Positions 59,476 to 64,000 of a DNA stretch of 64,000 nucleotides are shown here, piece after piece (the first letter of the stretch is position 1; every line of letters starts with the position of its first letter). Origin of the DNA: CAZNKU01 sp045654805 (GTDB lineage Bacteria > Bacillota > Clostridia > Monoglobales > Firm-18); NCBI GenBank assembly GCA_045654805.1, contig JAZOOD010000063.1:1-64000 (forward strand), written 5' to 3'. Both the position numbers and the translations under genes were made by a program. Below the pieces are notes generated by a model that was not told the DNA's origin, ran no database searches, and saw only the letters and a program-made list of their open reading frames with translations.

Positions 59476-60231
59476 ATGATTGGTAATATATTAAGTGTTT
59501 TTTCAACATTGTTAGTATTTTGTATCATACCAACGGTCTGGTTGGTGTACAAAAAGAAATTAGCTTTTTTAAACGGGGTGTTTTTAGGAACATTCCTGTT
59601 TTTGGTGTCTTTCGGTTGTTCTGTGTACGGCACGTATCTTATCTACGGATATAGCCCTATTGATTATATGGTAAACGGGTATTTTGATGAGGTTACCAAG
59701 GCATATAATTCAATATCTGGAATTACAGCGGATGAAATTCAAATACTTAATGTAATAATTGAAAAGCTAAGGGTTTATTATTTCACATTTATGCCCACTC
59801 TAGTTGTTACATTAGGGCTTGCAGGGTCATATGTAATATTTATGATTTTCAAGGGGGCATTTGCATTATTCCGCAAGGATGTATCCGTATTTAGTAAATT
59901 TTGTGATTTTAAAATGCCCAAATCAGCGGTATTTTTCGCAATTATCGCCTATGTGATTTCGCTTGCTTTAAGCGGGAAACAGACCGGTTATGCATTTTTG
60001 AATTTTTCATCAATAATATTTACTTTAACTACTGTGTGCGGGCTATCGGTTATAGACTACGGTGTCAGGAAAAAGATTAAATTTTCCGTACTAAGAGCGT
60101 TGATATATATTTTAATAATTAGTGTTTTGACGGTATTTATGGGGATGGGAACAAACCTGCTCACCTTTGTAGGAATGTTCGATGCTTTTTTCGATATCCG
60201 CAACGGCGGAGTAAAGTTCCATAAATCCTGA
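59476..60231 (+). CDS. yybS: YybS-family (DUF2232) membrane protein
   Basis: A 251-residue protein with six or seven predicted membrane segments. Position upstream of gdpP-rplI-dnaB matches B. subtilis yybS, and the length and hydrophobicity pattern fit DUF2232; direct sequence recognition is weak. The fold is reminiscent of ECF-transporter S components, but that is speculation. SD GGGGAG. Confidence 0.75.
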   Translation: MIGNILSVFSTLLVFCIIPTVWLVYKKKLAFLNGVFLGTFLFLVSFGCSVYGTYLIYGYSPIDYMVNGYFDEVTKAYNSISGITADEIQILNVIIEKLRVYYFTFMPTLVVTLGLAGSYVIFMIFKGAFALFRKDVSVFSKFCDFKMPKSAVFFAIIAYVISLALSGKQTGYAFLNFSSIIFTLTTVCGLSVIDYGVRKKIKFSVLRALIYILIISVLTVFMGMGTNLLTFVGMFDAFFDIRNGGVKFHKS

Positions 60232-60263
60232 TAAAGTGGCTCTTATGAAAGGAGCGTAATTTT

Positions 60264-62246
60264 ATGAATGATAAACGTTTCGTATCTAAACTCTTAACAG
60301 AAACAAAAATATATTTTATGGCAATTCTTGTTGCTGCGATTATTTCTATAGTATATAAGAATTACGGATTTGCAACATTTCAGCTTGTTATTTTGGCAGG
60401 TATGTTTGCATATCATATGTATTACACTAAAAAGAAGACAAGCGAAATTACGGAATATGTTGAAAATCTGGCAATCCATACAGCTAATGCCGCAAAGGAT
60501 TCTATGGTTAATATACCTGTTCCCCTTACAGTTTTGGACCTTACAGGGAATATTGTGTGGCATAATGAGGTCTTCGCTGAAATAGCGGGCGGGAATTATT
60601 TTGAAAATCATATTTCAACCGTTGTTCCTGATATTGAGATATTAAAAATACTTGAAAACAGACATAATATTAATCTTAATATCAAGTATAATGAAAAGGA
60701 CTATCAAATAACCGGAAATGTTGTTGAGTTCAACAATGACGAAAACAAATTTTACTCACTTGTACTATATTGGATAGACCGTACCAGAGAAGTTGAATAT
60801 GTAAAAAAGTATCACGACAGCAGAGTTTTAAACAGTATAGTGCTTATAGATAACTATGATGATATTACAAAGGGACTTACCCAACAAGCGGTGAGCAAGC
60901 TTTCTTCTTCAATAGATCAGCTTATCAACAATTGGGTAAGTGAAAACGAGGGTACTTACAGAAAACTGGAAAAAGACAGATACTATATATTGTTTGAAAA
61001 CAGAAATATCTGTAAAATTATTGATAGAAAGTTTGCAATATTGAGTGAAATGAAGAAAATTGAGTCTGAAAACTCTATGCAGGCAACAATGAGTATTGGC
61101 ATCGGTGACGCTGATACTGTACAAAAAAGTGAGGAATACGCAAAGATTGCCCTTGATATGGCATTGGGACGCGGTGGTGACCAGGCGGTTATAAAAAACG
61201 AGGAGGGCTTCAATTTCTTTGGAGGTAATTCTGAAAGCTCTGGACGTAATACAAAGGTTAAGTCCAGAGTTGTTGCTCACGCTTTGAGGGAATTAATAGA
61301 AACAGCTTCAACAGTGTTTATTACAGGACATAAAAATTGTGATGCCGATAGTCTTGGAGCATCTGTTGCAGTGTGTAAAATGGCATCCTTATTTGGGAAA
61401 AAGGCATACATTGTAGTTGGAGAACTTTCCAGCACAACAAAAAAACTGGTTGACGAGCTTAAGATAGAGGAAGCGTATAAAGATGTATTTATATCCGAGC
61501 AGGCTGCCTTACAAATGGAACTTGGCAACGCGCTTATGGTAGTAGTTGATACCCATAATCCGGCATATGTCGAGGCAGGGAAATTAATTAGCGAGATAGA
61601 AGATATAGTTCTCATTGACCACCACAGACGTGGACAGAACTATATTGAAAAACCGGTTTTGACATATCATGAGCCATATGCTTCATCGGCTTGTGAAATA
61701 GTTACCGAAATATTCCAGTATATTAAAGACGATGCAAAGCTTAGCCCGAAGGAAGCACAGGCTGTTTATGCAGGTATGGTGCTTGATACCAAAAACTTCA
61801 GCATGAAGACGGGGGTACGAACTTTTGAGGCGGCATCTTTCTTAAGACGTATGGGTGTGGATACAGTTAATGTGAAACGTATCTTCCAGAACGATATGTC
61901 TATGTATGTAAAACGTGCTAAGATTGTGTCAAATGCAGAAAATTATCTTGGCAAAATTGTTATTTCATATTGGGATGAGATTGAGGACGGTGCCAATATA
62001 ATTGCCAGTCAGGCGGCGGATGAAATGCTTAATATTACGGATATAAAGGCTTCGTTTGTGTTATGCAGAGCCGAAGACAGCATAGTAATCAGCGGACGTT
62101 CCCTGGGTGAATATAATGTCCAGCTTGTTTTGGAAAAAATCGGTGGCGGCGGACATATGACTATAGCAGGGGCACAGCTTAAAGACAAGACAATGGTTGA
62201 AGCTCTTGATATTTTGAAACACGCAATTGATGAAATGGAAGAATAG
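60264..62246 (+). CDS. gdpP: Cyclic-di-AMP phosphodiesterase GdpP
   Basis: A 660-residue protein. It has two N-terminal membrane helices (about 13-50), a PAS domain (about 80-150, VLDLTGNIVWHNEVFAEI), a degenerate GGDEF domain (about 180-320) and a DHH/DHHA1 module. The DHH motifs are GHKNCDADSLGA, VDTHNPAYVE and LIDHHRRGQ; the DHHA1 end reads GGGGHMTIAGAQL. GdpP cleaves c-di-AMP, setting wall and osmotic homeostasis. It sits in the conserved yybS-gdpP-rplI-dnaB order with SD AAAGGAG. Confidence 0.95.
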   Translation: MNDKRFVSKLLTETKIYFMAILVAAIISIVYKNYGFATFQLVILAGMFAYHMYYTKKKTSEITEYVENLAIHTANAAKDSMVNIPVPLTVLDLTGNIVWHNEVFAEIAGGNYFENHISTVVPDIEILKILENRHNINLNIKYNEKDYQITGNVVEFNNDENKFYSLVLYWIDRTREVEYVKKYHDSRVLNSIVLIDNYDDITKGLTQQAVSKLSSSIDQLINNWVSENEGTYRKLEKDRYYILFENRNICKIIDRKFAILSEMKKIESENSMQATMSIGIGDADTVQKSEEYAKIALDMALGRGGDQAVIKNEEGFNFFGGNSESSGRNTKVKSRVVAHALRELIETASTVFITGHKNCDADSLGASVAVCKMASLFGKKAYIVVGELSSTTKKLVDELKIEEAYKDVFISEQAALQMELGNALMVVVDTHNPAYVEAGKLISEIEDIVLIDHHRRGQNYIEKPVLTYHEPYASSACEIVTEIFQYIKDDAKLSPKEAQAVYAGMVLDTKNFSMKTGVRTFEAASFLRRMGVDTVNVKRIFQNDMSMYVKRAKIVSNAENYLGKIVISYWDEIEDGANIIASQAADEMLNITDIKASFVLCRAEDSIVISGRSLGEYNVQLVLEKIGGGGHMTIAGAQLKDKTMVEALDILKHAIDEMEE

Positions 62247-62258
62247 GAGGAGTTATAG

Positions 62259-62705
62259 ATGAAAGTTATTTTATTAAAGGACGTAAAAGGCTCCGGCAAA
62301 AAGGGACAGGTTATAAATGTTGCGGATGGTTTTGCAAGAAATGCACTACTTCCAAAGGGTCTTGCTTTGGAGGCTACTCCTGCAAATATGAATATACTTA
62401 AGGGAAAGGAAGAGTCAATAGCTCATAAAAAAGAGGTTGCTTACGATACAGCTGTTGATTTAGCAAAGCGTCTAGGTGACATCAGCGTTACTATCAAGAC
62501 TAAAGCGGGCGCCAATGGCAAAATTTTCGGTTCTGTAACATCCAAGGATATTGCAGAAGAAATTGAAAAGAAATATAAAATCAAATTGGATAAAAGATGG
62601 ATTGACCTTAAGGATGGTATTAAGGTTGTAGGTACACAGGATGTTAACATTTGGCTGCATTCTAAGGTTAATGCAAAGGTAAAAGTTGTAGTAGAGGCGG
62701 AGTAA
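62259..62705 (+). CDS. rplI: 50S ribosomal protein bL9
   Basis: A 148-residue bL9. The N-terminal domain MKVILLKDVKGSGKKGQVINVADGFARNALLPKG is followed by the connecting helix and a C-terminal domain with GKIFGSVTSKDIAEEI. Normal length. It starts 12 bases after the gdpP stop with AGGAGGAG as SD. bL9 projects from the L1 stalk base and supports reading-frame fidelity. Confidence 0.97.
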   Translation: MKVILLKDVKGSGKKGQVINVADGFARNALLPKGLALEATPANMNILKGKEESIAHKKEVAYDTAVDLAKRLGDISVTIKTKAGANGKIFGSVTSKDIAEEIEKKYKIKLDKRWIDLKDGIKVVGTQDVNIWLHSKVNAKVKVVVEAE

Positions 62706-62737
62706 TCCGTTAAGTTTATTGAAGGGAAGTTGTGGTT

Positions 62738-64000
62738 ATGGACGAAGTAACAAGCAGAATAACCCCATACAATGCTGCGGCAGAACAATCTGTCATAGGC
62801 TCCATATTTATGGACCGTGAATGTCTGGCCAATGTTATAGAATATGTCCGTGCTGATGATTTTTACGACCCCAGAAATAAGGAACTCTTTGAAGCAATAA
62901 TGGACCTTTTCAATTATGACAAGCCCATTGATGTTATTACTGTTGCGGAACAGTTAAGACAAAGAGGCACTTTTGAAAAGGTTGGAGGGGAAATATATCT
63001 TGCAGATATTGCAAGTGCTGTTTCCACAAGCGCCAATGTAAAGTATTATGCAAAAATTGTTTCCGAATATGCTATCAGAAGACGGCTTATAAATGTGTCA
63101 AACGACATTTCCAGTCTTGCATATGAGGGCAATGAAGATATTCGAAAAATTCTTGATATATCGGAACAAAAGGTTTTTGACGTATCAGAAAATAAAAATA
63201 TGACGGGATTTATAAGTATTCGCGATTTACTTTCCTCAAGCTTTGCCCATATTTCAGAGATTGCTTCAAATCCAAGCAATATAACGGGCATTCCTACGGG
63301 ATTTACAAAGCTTGACGATATGATATCCGGACTTAATAAGGCAAATCTCGTACTTATAGCCGCAAGACCGGCTATGGGGAAAACATCCTTTGCTCTTAAT
63401 ATTGCTCATTATGCGGCAGTAAAAGCAGGGGCAAAGGTCGGTATATTCAGTCTGGAAATGAGTAATGAGGAGATAATAAACAGAATCTGGTTTTCAGAGG
63501 CTATGGTAGAATCTAGTAAAATCCGTAGTGGAAATATGAAACCCAATGATTGGGAAAGGCTTACTATGGCACTTTCCAAGCTGTCGGCAGCCAATATTTA
63601 TGTTGACGATACTGCTGCGGTTTCTCCTATGGATATGAGAGCAAAGTGCAGAAGATTAATGGCGGAAAAAGGTCTTGATTTAATTATTGTGGACCATATT
63701 CAGCTGATGCAGTCCTCAAGGCGTACGGAAAACAGACAACAGGAAATCACAGAAATTTCCCGTTCGCTCAAGATGTTGGCAAAGGATCTTAATATACCTG
63801 TTGTTGCACTTTCACAGCTTAGCCGTGCGAGTGATTCACGTACGGACAAGCGACCTATGCTTTCCGACCTTCGTGAATCCGGCGCTATTGAGCAGGATGC
63901 AGATATTGTAATGATGCTTTATCGTGATGACTATTATAATAAGGATACAGAGCATCCGGGTGAGGCGGAGGTTATTGTTGCCAAAAACCGTAGCGGAAGT
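62738..64000 (+). CDS. dnaB: Replicative DNA helicase DnaB (partial, runs off the window)
   Basis: An ATG at 62738 with GAAGGGAAG upstream opens a frame that remains open through 64000 (421 codons). The N-terminal DnaB domain begins PYNAAAEQSVIGSIFMD. The RecA-like ATPase domain has Walker A ARPAMGKTS, FSLEMS, Walker B LIIVDHIQLM, ALSQLSRASDSR and DLRESGAIEQDADIVMMLYRDDYY. Only the last roughly 20-30 residues are missing. It is the hexameric replicative helicase (called dnaC in B. subtilis), in its usual place after rplI. Confidence 0.97.
   Translation, partial: MDEVTSRITPYNAAAEQSVIGSIFMDRECLANVIEYVRADDFYDPRNKELFEAIMDLFNYDKPIDVITVAEQLRQRGTFEKVGGEIYLADIASAVSTSANVKYYAKIVSEYAIRRRLINVSNDISSLAYEGNEDIRKILDISEQKVFDVSENKNMTGFISIRDLLSSSFAHISEIASNPSNITGIPTGFTKLDDMISGLNKANLVLIAARPAMGKTSFALNIAHYAAVKAGAKVGIFSLEMSNEEIINRIWFSEAMVESSKIRSGNMKPNDWERLTMALSKLSAANIYVDDTAAVSPMDMRAKCRRLMAEKGLDLIIVDHIQLMQSSRRTENRQQEITEISRSLKMLAKDLNIPVVALSQLSRASDSRTDKRPMLSDLRESGAIEQDADIVMMLYRDDYYNKDTEHPGEAEVIVAKNRSGS

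Overview
The window looks like a chromosomal segment of an anaerobic, endospore-forming, low-GC Gram-positive bacterium of the class Clostridia. Supporting genes are spo0A, spoIIE, bofA, a reverse rubrerythrin next to a PerR-type regulator, an archaeal-type AspRS, S-layer-homology (SLH) proteins, and many TTG/GTG starts with strong Shine-Dalgarno (SD) sites. Many genes here lie near oriC in Bacillus subtilis: a parB/noc-type gene, ffs-dnaX-ybaB-recR, bofA, spoIIE and yybS-gdpP-rplI-dnaB. The segment is therefore probably origin-proximal, although no dnaA or parS site was found.

Layout. 1-139: right end of an IS3-family element. 159-962: parB. 1083-8127 (minus): the SRP RNA gene, then a nine-gene run dnaX-ybaB-recR-hflX-yigZ-tsaE-tsaB-rpiB-comEB. 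8324-10769 (minus): a polar amino acid ABC importer. 10882-12734: a NifU-like/GGGtGRT pair behind a near-consensus promoter. 12754-16263: amidohydrolase, RluA-type pseudouridine synthase and a penicillin-binding transpeptidase. 16316-19288: a large SLH protein. 19414-25842: a membrane-anchored AraC-type regulator and an oligosaccharide ABC importer. 25852-27874: a peroxide/iron module (PerR-like regulator, reverse rubrerythrin, Bfd-like ferredoxin, ferritin) with two palindromic operators. 27865-32763: lipid kinase, aspS and clpE. 32761-40438: polysaccharide deacetylase, a second polar amino acid ABC importer, recD2, comFC and a DAHP synthase. 40430-44487 (minus): a heterodimeric ABC exporter. 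44648-48098: a DeoR-regulated hexitol-phosphate dehydrogenase pair. 48101-51729: spo0A, tRNA-Arg(CCU), rodA, a DivIVA-like protein and a HAD phosphatase. 51729-53512: a small accessory insert with a truncated REP-associated transposase, its repeats, a lipoprotein and a headless Rhs tip. 53487-64000: a nucleotidyltransferase, an SLH-GH18 enzyme, bofA, spoIIE, yybS, gdpP, rplI and the start of dnaB.

The most striking observation is that both polar amino acid ABC importers carry substrate-binding lipoproteins whose fold segments are in a cyclically permuted order. If a canonical protein is segment A (first half of lobe 1), B (lobe 2), C (return to lobe 1), the protein at 9864-10685 reads B-C-A and the one at 33641-34429 reads C-A-B. 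These are two different rotations, each beginning at a hinge crossover and each fitted with its own lipoprotein signal peptide.

Other points worth attention are a Spo0A receiver domain lacking the conserved lysine, a putative operator shared by the DeoR gene and its neighbour, a candidate Spo0A box in front of spoIIE, and two hairpins that contain the ribosome binding site of the next gene. Assignments come from reading sequence and recalling protein families; no database search was run.
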